A stretch of 64,000 nt of DNA, taken from assembly GCA_051657715.1 (NCBI GenBank), contig JBOFLF010000047.1, positions 1-64,000 of the forward strand, written 5' to 3'. This document shows positions 8,181 through 15,932 of the stretch, piece by piece. The position numbers and the translations under genes were made by a program. Source of the stretch: JBOFBH01 sp051657715 (GTDB taxonomy: Bacteria > Actinomycetota > Actinomycetes > Actinomycetales > Angustibacteraceae). How positions within the stretch are numbered: the first letter of the stretch is position 1; each line of letters begins with the position of its first letter. A model generated the notes under the pieces. That model had not been told where the DNA came from and did not search any database. It worked only from the letters and a program-made list of their open reading frames with translations.

Positions 8181-10135
8181 CCGGACCGGCTACGGAATAT
8201 CGACCCCGCCCTGCGGGATAGACCAGTCGTGGGATCGGCGGGCGGGCCGGCATCCGAACCGCCGTCCGTGGCATCGCCTCTGGTACGGATCGGACGGGTG
8301 ACCGGCGTCGCGTCCGGAGCGGTGCCGCCGACGTCCGACCCACCACGGCCTTCGCCACCACGGCCCTCACCACCACGGCCTTCACCACCACGGCCGACGC
8401 CACCTGCGGCACGGTCAATCGCTGCGCGACCAGCCGCGGCACGGCCAGGCGTGGCGGGATCAGCCGCGGCACGGCCAGGCGCGGCGGGATCAACCACGGC
8501 ACGGCCAGGCGTGGCGACCCGACCGACACCGGCAGGACGGTCGGTGGCGGCAACGCCGGAGGGTGCCCGCCCCAACGCGTCTCTGGCCTCGCCGGCTGCC
8601 AGGACGTCGATCCGAGAGACCGGCGGGCGAGGCCGCGTGGCCTGGGAGTGGCCACGCGGCCTCAGGGCCAGACCGATGATCCGCGCGCCTACCAGCTCGG
8701 CCCGGTCCAGCACGTCCTCCACGTCCACGCTGGTGGTGCTCATCTCCTGGCCGACCAGCACGGTGCCGGTGGCGAGCCGGGCCACGGCCATCCCGGCCGG
8801 TGACGTCGCCACCGGCGCCACGACGAGCACGTAGTCGCACGCGCTGGCCAGCTCGCGGAGCATGGTGGCGAACCGGTCGCCCGACAGCAGCTCGTGACGA
8901 TCCTCCAGATCAGCACCGGGAGGGAGCACCCACACGCCGTCCCGATCCACCAGCAGCGGCTGAGCGGGTTGCTGCGAGGTGAGCACGTCGCTGAGCCCGG
9001 CCCCGGCCTCCACCGTGAAGAGCCCGGCGGCGTCGCCCTCGGCGTCGGCGATCACCACCACGACCCGGTACCCGGCCCGGCGGAATGATCCCGCCAGCTC
9101 CTGCACGACGTCCCCGACCGCCCCTCGGCCCTCGGCCAAGGTCACCGCGACCGTGCTGGACGGCGGCACCGCGGCCAGGATGCCGGTCCGCAATCGTTGG
9201 TGCGCGGCTCGCAGCAATCGGCCGGTCGGGTCGACCGACCGCTGCCACCAGCGTCGTCCGCCGCCGAGCACCGCGAGCACCGGAACGTCGCCGGCGACGA
9301 CGTCCGAGCGCCGCACCCGCTTGTCCGCCCGGGTCAACGTGATGGCCAGCACGAGACCCAAGGCCAGCCCCAGCAACCCGCCGACGCCCGTGACCAGTCG
9401 CCAGTCCAACCCCTCGGCCTGCCTAGGCAGCTGCGCCGGGGACAGTACCGACCCGGGGTTGTTGTCACCGGCGCGCAACTGGCTCAGCTGCTCCGACAAG
9501 GAGGAGTACTGGTCGGTGAGCAGCTGCTGCTGGCGAGACGCCCGGCTGGACGTCGGCGGGACACCGGACGCCTCGGCCGCGGCCCGCTCCTGGTCGACCT
9601 CGGCGGTGACCTCCTCCAACCGTTTGCTCACGCTGGCGAACTGAGCGCGCAGCTCCTTTGACCGGCTCTCCTCGGTGGCGTCCGATCGCTGCTGCCGGTA
9701 GGTCAGGTAGCTGGTCGCCACAGACTGCGCACCGGCCTGGGCTGCGATCGCCGTGGACGCGGTGAAGCTGATCTCGACGATCTGGGTGTTCGGTGGCACC
9801 GCCGCCTTGACGACACCCGTACCGGCCTGCCAGTCCGGGGTCAGCTTGGCGTTGGAGATCGCGGCCACCGCCGCGGAGTCGACCAGCGTCGCCTCGGTCT
9901 CCATCGCGATGGTCACCTGCTGCCCGCTGTCCCCCGTCTCCAGGCCAAGCGGGTTCCCCAAGGTCGGCAGCAGCAAGATCTTGGCCGACCCCCGGTACGA
10001 CTCCGGTTGTGCCTTCGCGGCCACCCAGGCGGCGGCCGACAAACCCACGACGCACACCAGGATCAGTGCCCAATACCGCTGCAGCGCTTGCCTCATCAGG
10101 CGAGGACGAACGTCCTCATCGACTGTCTGCGGCAC
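8177..10135 (-). CDS. Wzz/BY-kinase-like polysaccharide co-polymerase with degenerate P-loop
   Basis: Chain-length/export regulator of the polysaccharide co-polymerase class. A first membrane segment (ALILVCVVGLSAAAWVAA) is followed by an extracytoplasmic Wzz domain with a coiled-coil stretch. A second membrane helix (LVTGVGGLLGLALGLVLAIT) leads into a cytoplasmic CpsD/BY-kinase-like domain. That domain keeps a Walker A'-like strand (RVVVVIADAEGD), but the expected GxGKT loop reads EGRGAVGD, so ATP binding is doubtful. The C-terminus carries Gly/Arg/Glu repeats coded by 15- and 30-bp tandem repeats (8340-8520) and ends basic, without a Tyr cluster. Start GTG 10135 has AAGGGG 6 nt upstream and overlaps the Wzy-Wzz gene by 20 bp. 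Confidence 0.82.
   Translation of the reverse strand: MPQTVDEDVRPRLMRQALQRYWALILVCVVGLSAAAWVAAKAQPESYRGSAKILLLPTLGNPLGLETGDSGQQVTIAMETEATLVDSAAVAAISNAKLTPDWQAGTGVVKAAVPPNTQIVEISFTASTAIAAQAGAQSVATSYLTYRQQRSDATEESRSKELRAQFASVSKRLEEVTAEVDQERAAAEASGVPPTSSRASRQQQLLTDQYSSLSEQLSQLRAGDNNPGSVLSPAQLPRQAEGLDWRLVTGVGGLLGLALGLVLAITLTRADKRVRRSDVVAGDVPVLAVLGGGRRWWQRSVDPTGRLLRAAHQRLRTGILAAVPPSSTVAVTLAEGRGAVGDVVQELAGSFRRAGYRVVVVIADAEGDAAGLFTVEAGAGLSDVLTSQQPAQPLLVDRDGVWVLPPGADLEDRHELLSGDRFATMLRELASACDYVLVVAPVATSPAGMAVARLATGTVLVGQEMSTTSVDVEDVLDRAELVGARIIGLALRPRGHSQATRPRPPVSRIDVLAAGEARDALGRAPSGVAATDRPAGVGRVATPGRAVVDPAAPGRAAADPATPGRAAAGRAAIDRAAGGVGRGGEGRGGEGRGGEGRGGSDVGGTAPDATPVTRPIRTRGDATDGGSDAGPPADPTTGLSRRAGSIFRSRSG
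8340..8520. repeat. 15-bp and 30-bp in-frame minisatellites in the wzz-like gene
   Basis: A 15-bp unit containing ACCACGGCC is repeated about four times near 8340-8400, giving a Gly-Arg-Gly-Glu-rich protein repeat. A unit of about 30 bp around GGCACGGCCAGGCG is repeated three times near 8440-8520, giving an Ala-Pro-Gly-Arg-rich repeat. Both keep the reading frame and affect only the C-terminal tail. Confidence 0.85.
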
Positions 10136-12806
10136 CCGACACCCCTTCCATGGCGGTAACCCGCCCGTTACCCAGCATAGGTTCGTCACGCTGCGTCCAC
10201 CGGCGTTTCCCCGACCCGCTGGCCACGACCACCCCGATGGGGGTCTGACCGCGGACGACCGCCTCCGCCGCGACCCGGGCCACGGCCGCGCTGCGGGTCC
10301 TCGGGCGGGCCACGATCACGCATCGGCCAGCCGTTCCTGCGCGCACCGCCGGCGACCGTCCGATCGCGGCGGCCACCTCGACCAGCCTGGGGTCGTCGTC
10401 GACCGGGACGCAGCTGCCGAAGTCGTGGACCAGCGCTGCCGTCTGGACGACGGTTCCCAGCTGGCTGGGGTCTCCTGCGCTCAGGGCCGTAGCGGCGTCG
10501 AGGCGCGCCAGCACCGGCAGCCCGGCCTCGTCCGCGAGCGTCTGCCGGCGGCGGATGCGCCGACCTCGGCGGCCCATCGCCACCGCGACCACCCCTCCGG
10601 TGCCGACGCCCAGGGCCAGACCGCTGGCCAGGTCCACCCGGCGCCGGTCGCCGCTGACGAACGCCCGCGGCGGCCGGATGGTGACGCCGGCGGACACCCG
10701 CGCGGCGACGATCGTGGCCAGTTGCTGGTTGATGACCCGGGACCGGGTCTGCAGCAGAGCGCGTCGCGCTCGCAGCGTCGTCGTGGCAGAGATCGACGGA
10801 GCCCGTCGGGTGCCGGGCAGCGGTCGCTGGATCAGATCGGTCAGCCGGCTGAGGTTCGCGTTCAACGCCTCGGCTCGGATCCGCAGAGCGTCGATCTGCC
10901 GGCGCCGTTCGGCGTCCAGCTGTCGTTGGCGGACGAGCAGCAGCGCGGAGACGGCCGCCTGCGATCCGGCTTGCGCCCTCGCCTTGTCCCGGCCGGTGAA
11001 CGTGACGTTGAGCGTCCGGGTGTTCGGCGCGGCCCGGACCACGAGAGTGCCGTCGCCTTCGGTCGGGCGACGGCCGCCGGCCTGCTCCACGGCGTCCAGC
11101 ACCTGGCCGCTGGAGAGCACCTGGGCGAGGGTGTCGACGGTCAGCGGCCCGTCCGAGGCCGGGGCGAACGAGAAGACCGGCCGTTGCGGCAGGTAGGCAC
11201 TCGTGACCGCGCTCACCCTCGGCTCCCGGTTCTCATGAACCGCCAGTCCGGCTCCCGTGCCGACGACGGCGAAGACCAGCACCACCGGCCAGCACCGGCG
11301 CAGCGGGGTGACGAATGCGCCGAGGGTGGTCAGCACGCGAGGCCCGTGCGCCGCCACCTGCTCCCGGACTCCCAGAGCCAGTCCGATCATGGTGACCAGC
11401 AGACCGGTGCCGAGCGAGTTGTAGACCGGCATGGTGACCGCGCTGGCGAGCAGCACGGTGAGCGCCACCGTCACCGTGGGCGAGCGCAACCGAAGGAACC
11501 GCCAGCCCATGCTGATGAAGAACGTCAGGTAGAGGGCCAGGCCGACAAGACCCTGGCCGAACACGACCGACCACACCTGGCCCTGTGTGCCCAGTGCCGG
11601 CGGACTGCACCGCGGGCAGTTCGCCGTGGCTCCGCCGGCGATCGTGTTGAAGTTGCCCTGGACGTTGCGCGTGCTGCCCAGGCCGATCACCGGGGAGGTG
11701 CGGGTCACGCTCACCACCGCGAGGGTGCCGAGGTTGGTCCGGCCCTGCTCGCTGCCCTCGCTGGTCAGGCGGGTGGTCACCAACGACCCCAACGAGGTGA
11801 CCGCGACCAGCGTCACCAGCGCCGCGCCGCCGGCCACCACACCGGCCAGCATCCCCGGGCGTCCGGTCAGCGCGGACCGGACGGCGACGAACAGCGCCAG
11901 CACCACGATCGTGGCCCACATGCCCCGGTTGATCGAGAAGACCGCTGGCACCGCTGCCGCCAGCAGGACGACCGGGGCCAGGTACCGCCGACGGCCGGCG
12001 TCCCGGCCGCACCAGGCGTACAAGAAGAACGGCAGGGTGCAGACGAAGTTCAGGCCCCAGGTGTTGGTGAAGGTGTACGGCGCGCTCGGTCGTGGCGACT
12101 CGAACCCGAGGACGTCCTGCAGCTGCGCGGCCGACGGATGGATCATCCGCTCCACGAACGGCACCCGGGTGATGCTCTGCGGAAGCATCAGCTCCAGCAA
12201 CGAGGAGAACTCGAACATCGGCGCGAGCACGCCGAGCAGCCCGCCGGCCACCACGGTGAGGAACAACGCGCTGACGATCCGGCTGATCCGCCGGGCGGTC
12301 AGCTCGGCTCGGGTGTTCAGGACGTAGAGAAAGCTGATGGTGATCGTGAGGTACCAGGCAACCCGGTAGGTCCAGGTGAGATACCGGGTCGTGCTCTGGT
12401 CAGGAGCGGCCCCGAAGGCCCCCACCTGCAGCACCAGCACTCCGACGAGGACCCAGAGCAAGAAGAGGATCCACAACCCGAAGCCGCGCGGAACCTCCAC
12501 CCGGCGCCGGCGCAGCAGGTAGGCCGCCATCGGGACGGTCATCAGCATGCAGATGAGCTCGGACATGCCGAGCGCCCACCACAAGGGGAACGGCACCAGC
12601 ATCACCGACAGCGGCCACCCGGGGCGCCGCCACCAGGACCGGCGGACCGGCCGGGTCGACACCAGGACGGCCCGCCGGACCGGCGGCACCGGGCCGGCAC
12701 CCGTGGGCTGCGCAGCCGACGCGTCCTGCCAGGCTGCCGCTGCTCGCCGCGCGCCGGGAGCCCGGGCGAGCAGACCCGGCGCACGACGGTCGTCGGCAGG
12801 CGGCAC
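10116..12806 (-). CDS. Wzy-like O-antigen polymerase fused to a Wzz chain-length domain
   Basis: An 896-residue two-part membrane protein. Residues about 65-480 have ten to twelve hydrophobic segments and an O-antigen polymerase/ligase layout with a large loop after residue 185 and the arginine-rich region SLVTTRLTSEGSEQGR. At about 505-525 a new membrane helix (CWPVVLVFAVVGTGAGLAV) starts a complete Wzz-like unit: an extracytoplasmic part with NTRTLNVTFTG and a coiled coil, then a second helix near 725-745 (DLASGLALGVGTGGVVAVAM). The last 150 residues resemble a degenerate cytoplasmic BY-kinase domain. It starts 4 bp after cysN. Polymerase and length regulator are normally separate proteins, so this would fix them at 1:1. 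GTG 12806 lacks a good ribosome site. Confidence 0.78.
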   Translation of the reverse strand: MPPADDRRAPGLLARAPGARRAAAAWQDASAAQPTGAGPVPPVRRAVLVSTRPVRRSWWRRPGWPLSVMLVPFPLWWALGMSELICMLMTVPMAAYLLRRRRVEVPRGFGLWILFLLWVLVGVLVLQVGAFGAAPDQSTTRYLTWTYRVAWYLTITISFLYVLNTRAELTARRISRIVSALFLTVVAGGLLGVLAPMFEFSSLLELMLPQSITRVPFVERMIHPSAAQLQDVLGFESPRPSAPYTFTNTWGLNFVCTLPFFLYAWCGRDAGRRRYLAPVVLLAAAVPAVFSINRGMWATIVVLALFVAVRSALTGRPGMLAGVVAGGAALVTLVAVTSLGSLVTTRLTSEGSEQGRTNLGTLAVVSVTRTSPVIGLGSTRNVQGNFNTIAGGATANCPRCSPPALGTQGQVWSVVFGQGLVGLALYLTFFISMGWRFLRLRSPTVTVALTVLLASAVTMPVYNSLGTGLLVTMIGLALGVREQVAAHGPRVLTTLGAFVTPLRRCWPVVLVFAVVGTGAGLAVHENREPRVSAVTSAYLPQRPVFSFAPASDGPLTVDTLAQVLSSGQVLDAVEQAGGRRPTEGDGTLVVRAAPNTRTLNVTFTGRDKARAQAGSQAAVSALLLVRQRQLDAERRRQIDALRIRAEALNANLSRLTDLIQRPLPGTRRAPSISATTTLRARRALLQTRSRVINQQLATIVAARVSAGVTIRPPRAFVSGDRRRVDLASGLALGVGTGGVVAVAMGRRGRRIRRRQTLADEAGLPVLARLDAATALSAGDPSQLGTVVQTAALVHDFGSCVPVDDDPRLVEVAAAIGRSPAVRAGTAGRCVIVARPRTRSAAVARVAAEAVVRGQTPIGVVVASGSGKRRWTQRDEPMLGNGRVTAMEGVSGAADSR

Positions 12807-12810
12807 GGAA

Positions 12811-14064
12811 TCAGCCGGCGTGGGTGATCATGCCGGCGCCCACCGTCCGGTTGGTGCTCTCGTCGACCAGCACGAACCCGCCGGTGGTCCGGTTGCGCGC
12901 GTACTCGTCGGCCATCAGCGGCACCGTCGTCCGAAGCCGCACCCGGCCGATGTCGTTGAGCCGCAGGCTGGTCGCCGACTCGTCCCGGTGCAGGGTGTTC
13001 ACGTCCAGTCGGTACTGCAGATCCTTGACGACGGCGCGCGCGACCCGCGTGGTGTGCTTGAGCGCGTACTTGCGGCCGGCCTGGAGCTGGGCCTGCTCGT
13101 CCATCCAGCAGACCATCGCGTCCAGGTCCTGCGCGGCCTGCGGCGCGTTGTGCGGCCGGCAGATCAGGTCGCCGCGGGACACGTCGATCTGATCCTCCAG
13201 CCGGATGGTCACCGACATCGGCGGGTACGCCTCGTCGACTTCGCCGTCCGCGGTCTCCACCGCGGCGATCCGGCTGGTGAAGCCGGACGGCAGCACCATC
13301 ACCTCGTCGCCCTTCTTCAGCACCCCGCCGGCCACCTGCCCGGCGTACCCGCGGTAGTCGTGCCAGGCGTCGGACTGCGGGCGGATCACGTACTGCACCG
13401 GGAACCGGGCGTCGATGAGGTTGCGGTCGCTGGCCACGTGCACGTTCTCCAGGTGGTGCAGCAGGCTCGCCCCCTCGTACCAGGGCATCGCCGGTGAGCG
13501 GGCCACCACGTTGTCGCCCTTGAGCGCGGAGACCGGGATCACCGACAGGTCCGGCACCCGCAGCTTGGTGGCGAACGCCCGGAACTCCTCGTGGATCCGC
13601 TCGAACACCTCGCGGGAGTAGTCGACCAGGTCCATCTTGTTGACGCACAGCACCAGGTGCGGCACCTCGAGCAGGGTGGCCAGGAACGCGTGCCGGCGGG
13701 ACTGCTCGACGATCCCCTTGCGCGCGTCCACCAGGACCAACGCCAGGTCCGCCGTCGAGGCGCCGGTGACCATGTTCCGGGTGTACTGGATGTGCCCGGG
13801 GGTGTCGGCGATGATGAACGTGCGCCGCGGGGTGGCGAAGTACCGGTACGCGACGTCGATGGTGATGCCCTGCTCACGCTCGGCGCGTAGCCCATCGGTG
13901 AGCAGCGCGAGGTTCACGTGCTCGTCGCCGCGGTCCCGGCTGGCCCGCTCGACGGACTCGATCTGGTCCTGGAAGACCGTCTTGGTGTCGTAGAGCAGCC
14001 GGCCGATCAACGTGCTTTTGCCGTCGTCCACCGACCCGGCGGTGGCGAACCTCAGGATGTCCAT
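12811..14064 (-). CDS. cysN: sulfate adenylyltransferase large subunit (GTPase), CysN
   Basis: GTPase subunit of ATP sulfurylase; with CysD it converts sulfate and ATP to adenosine 5'-phosphosulfate. Near the N-terminus AGSVDDGKSTLIGRL is the G1 loop, ADTPGHIQYTRNM is G3 and CVNKMD is G4. Beta-barrel domains follow, ending in VDESTNRTVGAGMI. At 417 residues it is a stand-alone CysN with no fused CysC kinase, unlike the CysNC of mycobacteria. The ATG at 14064 overlaps the cysD stop in TGATG. The frame stays open upstream into cysD, but that is only antiphase reading of cysD. Placement between cysD and the Wzy-Wzz gene ties sulfate activation to polysaccharide assembly. Confidence 0.97.
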   Translation of the reverse strand: MDILRFATAGSVDDGKSTLIGRLLYDTKTVFQDQIESVERASRDRGDEHVNLALLTDGLRAEREQGITIDVAYRYFATPRRTFIIADTPGHIQYTRNMVTGASTADLALVLVDARKGIVEQSRRHAFLATLLEVPHLVLCVNKMDLVDYSREVFERIHEEFRAFATKLRVPDLSVIPVSALKGDNVVARSPAMPWYEGASLLHHLENVHVASDRNLIDARFPVQYVIRPQSDAWHDYRGYAGQVAGGVLKKGDEVMVLPSGFTSRIAAVETADGEVDEAYPPMSVTIRLEDQIDVSRGDLICRPHNAPQAAQDLDAMVCWMDEQAQLQAGRKYALKHTTRVARAVVKDLQYRLDVNTLHRDESATSLRLNDIGRVRLRTTVPLMADEYARNRTTGGFVLVDESTNRTVGAGMITHAG

Positions 14065-14975
14065 CAGAAGTACCCCTCGCGCTTGCGGTCCTCCATCGCG
14101 GCCTCGCTGAACTTGTCGTCGCCACGGGTCGCGCCGCGTTCGGTGATCCGGGTGGTGGCCACCTCGTCGATCACCTTCGCCACGGTGCCCGCGTCGGACT
14201 CGACAGCGGCGGTCAGGCTGGCATCGCCCACGGTGCGGTACCGCACCCGGCGCACCGAGACCGGCTCGCCGTCCTTCGGGCGGCACACCTCGTGGACGCC
14301 GTACAGCATGCCGCCGCGGTCGAACACCTCGCGCTCGTGGGCGAAGTAGATGGACGGCAGCTCGATGCCCTCCGCCGCGATGTACTGCCAGATGTCCAGC
14401 TCGGTCCAGTTGGACAACGGGAACACCCGGATGCTCTCCCCCGGGTGGATCCGGCCGTTGTACAACCCCCACAGCTCCGGGCGCTGGTTCTTCGGATCCC
14501 ACTGGCCGAACTCGTCGCGGAAGGAGTAGATGCGCTCCTTGGCCCGGGCCTTGTCCTCGTCCCGCCGGGCACCACCGAAGATCGCGGTGAAGCTGTGCTT
14601 CTCCAGGGCGTCCAGCAGCACCGGCGTCTGGATCCGGTTGCGGGTGCCGTCCGGAGGCTCGGTCACCGTGCCGTTGTCGATCGCCTCCTGGACGCTGGCC
14701 ACGATGAGCTGGACGCCGAGCTGCTCGACTCGGCGATCCCGGAAGGCGAGCACCTCGGCGAAGTTGTGCCCGGTGTCCACGTGCATCACCGGGAACGGGA
14801 TCCGGGCGGGGTGGAACGCCTTCTCCGCGAGGCGCAGCATGACGATCGAGTCCTTGCCGCCGGAGAACAGCAGCACCGGGCGCTCGAACTCGGCGATCAC
14901 CTCGCGGATGATGAAGATCGCCTCCGCCTCCAGCGTCCGCACCTGGGTCAGCTGATAGCGCTGCGGGTCGGTCAT
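14064..14975 (-). CDS. cysD: sulfate adenylyltransferase small subunit, CysD
   Basis: Catalytic ATP-pyrophosphatase subunit of ATP sulfurylase (303 residues, full length). The PP-loop LLFSGGKDSIVML lies at residues about 35-47. Other family blocks are HVDTGHNF, FGGARRDEDKARAKER and FPLSNWTELDIWQYI. The ATG at 14975 overlaps the cysQ stop by 4 bases, and the stop overlaps cysN, so cysQ-cysD-cysN are translationally coupled. In sulfur assimilation clusters cysDN usually sits with cysH and cysI; those are absent here, which favours a role in making PAPS for the nearby sulfotransferases. Confidence 0.97.
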   Translation of the reverse strand: MTDPQRYQLTQVRTLEAEAIFIIREVIAEFERPVLLFSGGKDSIVMLRLAEKAFHPARIPFPVMHVDTGHNFAEVLAFRDRRVEQLGVQLIVASVQEAIDNGTVTEPPDGTRNRIQTPVLLDALEKHSFTAIFGGARRDEDKARAKERIYSFRDEFGQWDPKNQRPELWGLYNGRIHPGESIRVFPLSNWTELDIWQYIAAEGIELPSIYFAHEREVFDRGGMLYGVHEVCRPKDGEPVSVRRVRYRTVGDASLTAAVESDAGTVAKVIDEVATTRITERGATRGDDKFSEAAMEDRKREGYF

Positions 14976-15874
14976 GGTGCTTCTGCTCCGTTGTTAGTGG
15001 ACATCGGGCCACGGGCGTTGGTGGACATCAGGCCACGGGTCGAGGCGGTCGCGAGGTGGTCGGCGATCGCCGACAGCACCGCGGACGCTACGTCAGGCTT
15101 GCACACCAGCACATCCGGTAACAGGGGATCTGGACGGTTGTAGATCAGCGGGCTGCCGTCGATCCGGCTGGTGTGCAAGCCGGCTGCGGCGCAGACGGCC
15201 ACCGGGGCCGCGGAATCCCACTCGTACTGACCGCCGGCATGCACGTAGACGTCGGCGATGTCAGCCAGCACCGACGTCGCCTTCACCCCGGCACTGCCCA
15301 TCGGCACCACCTGGGCGTCCAGCTGCTCGGCGAGCCGGGTGACGAACTGCGGCGGCCGGGTCCTGCTGACCGCGAGCCGCAGCCGCCCGGACGCCGCGGG
15401 CGGCGACAGCGGCGGGACGTCGGTGGCGTAGCACAGGTCGCGCGCCGGCAGCGCCACCGCGCCGGCGGTCAGACGTCCGTCCTGCCACAGCGCGACGTGC
15501 ACCGCCCAGTCGTCGCGGGGCACCTCGCCGTACTCGCGGGTGCCGTCCAACGGGTCCACGATCCACACCCGACGGGCGGACAGGCGGGCCGGGTCGTCCT
15601 TGCCCTCCTCGCTGAGCACCGCGTCCCGTGGACGCGCGCTGGCGAGCTGAGCGGCCAGCAGCTCATGGGACCGCGCGTCACCCTGACGCTTCAACCCCTC
15701 AGGTGGGATCGACGGGTCGCGCAGCGACAGCAACAGCTGACCAGCTCGCTGCGCGAGGTCACGCGCCAGCCCAGCGTCGTCATGGCTGCTGCCGTCATGG
15801 CTGCTGCCGTCATGGCTGCTGCCGTCATGGCGAGAGTCGGCGCCGAGGCGCGCGTCGAGGTCGTGCTGATCCAC
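14972..15874 (-). CDS. cysQ: 3'(2'),5'-bisphosphate nucleotidase, CysQ-like
   Basis: Inositol-monophosphatase-fold enzyme expected to hydrolyse PAP, the by-product of sulfotransferases, or PAPS. The metal-binding motifs are visible: LSEEGKDD, IVDPLDGTREY and YEWDSAAPVAV. GTG 15874 is preceded by GAAGGGG at good spacing and gives 300 residues. The N-terminus carries three copies of His-Asp-Gly-Ser-Ser coded by a 15-bp repeat. The gene is the first of the coupled cysQ-cysD-cysN set, 58 bp after the initiating sugar transferase gene. Removal of PAP would keep the three sulfotransferases from product inhibition. Confidence 0.92.
   Translation of the reverse strand: MDQHDLDARLGADSRHDGSSHDGSSHDGSSHDDAGLARDLAQRAGQLLLSLRDPSIPPEGLKRQGDARSHELLAAQLASARPRDAVLSEEGKDDPARLSARRVWIVDPLDGTREYGEVPRDDWAVHVALWQDGRLTAGAVALPARDLCYATDVPPLSPPAASGRLRLAVSRTRPPQFVTRLAEQLDAQVVPMGSAGVKATSVLADIADVYVHAGGQYEWDSAAPVAVCAAAGLHTSRIDGSPLIYNRPDPLLPDVLVCKPDVASAVLSAIADHLATASTRGLMSTNARGPMSTNNGAEAP
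15779..15830. repeat. 15-bp tandem repeat in the cysQ N-terminal region
   Basis: The unit GTCATGGCTGCTGCC occurs three times in succession plus a 7-bp partial copy. Read on the minus strand it codes His-Asp-Gly-Ser-Ser repeats just after the start of the CysQ-like protein, ahead of the catalytic fold. Confidence 0.95.
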
Positions 15875-15932
15875 AGAGTCCCCTTCTGTCCTGCACCCGA
15901 ATGGCCGCCGAGGCCCCCGCGACCCACCGCGC

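Noticed and set aside
9753..12827. Plus-strand open frame of about 1000 codons
   Set aside because: It is antisense to the two Wzz-type genes, rich in Arg/Gly/Gln/His, with no domain; a product of high GC and codon bias.
12811..15012. Longer CysN with an N-terminal extension
   Set aside because: The extension from 14064 to 15012 is cysD DNA read in another frame; the true CysN start has the G1 loop right after it.
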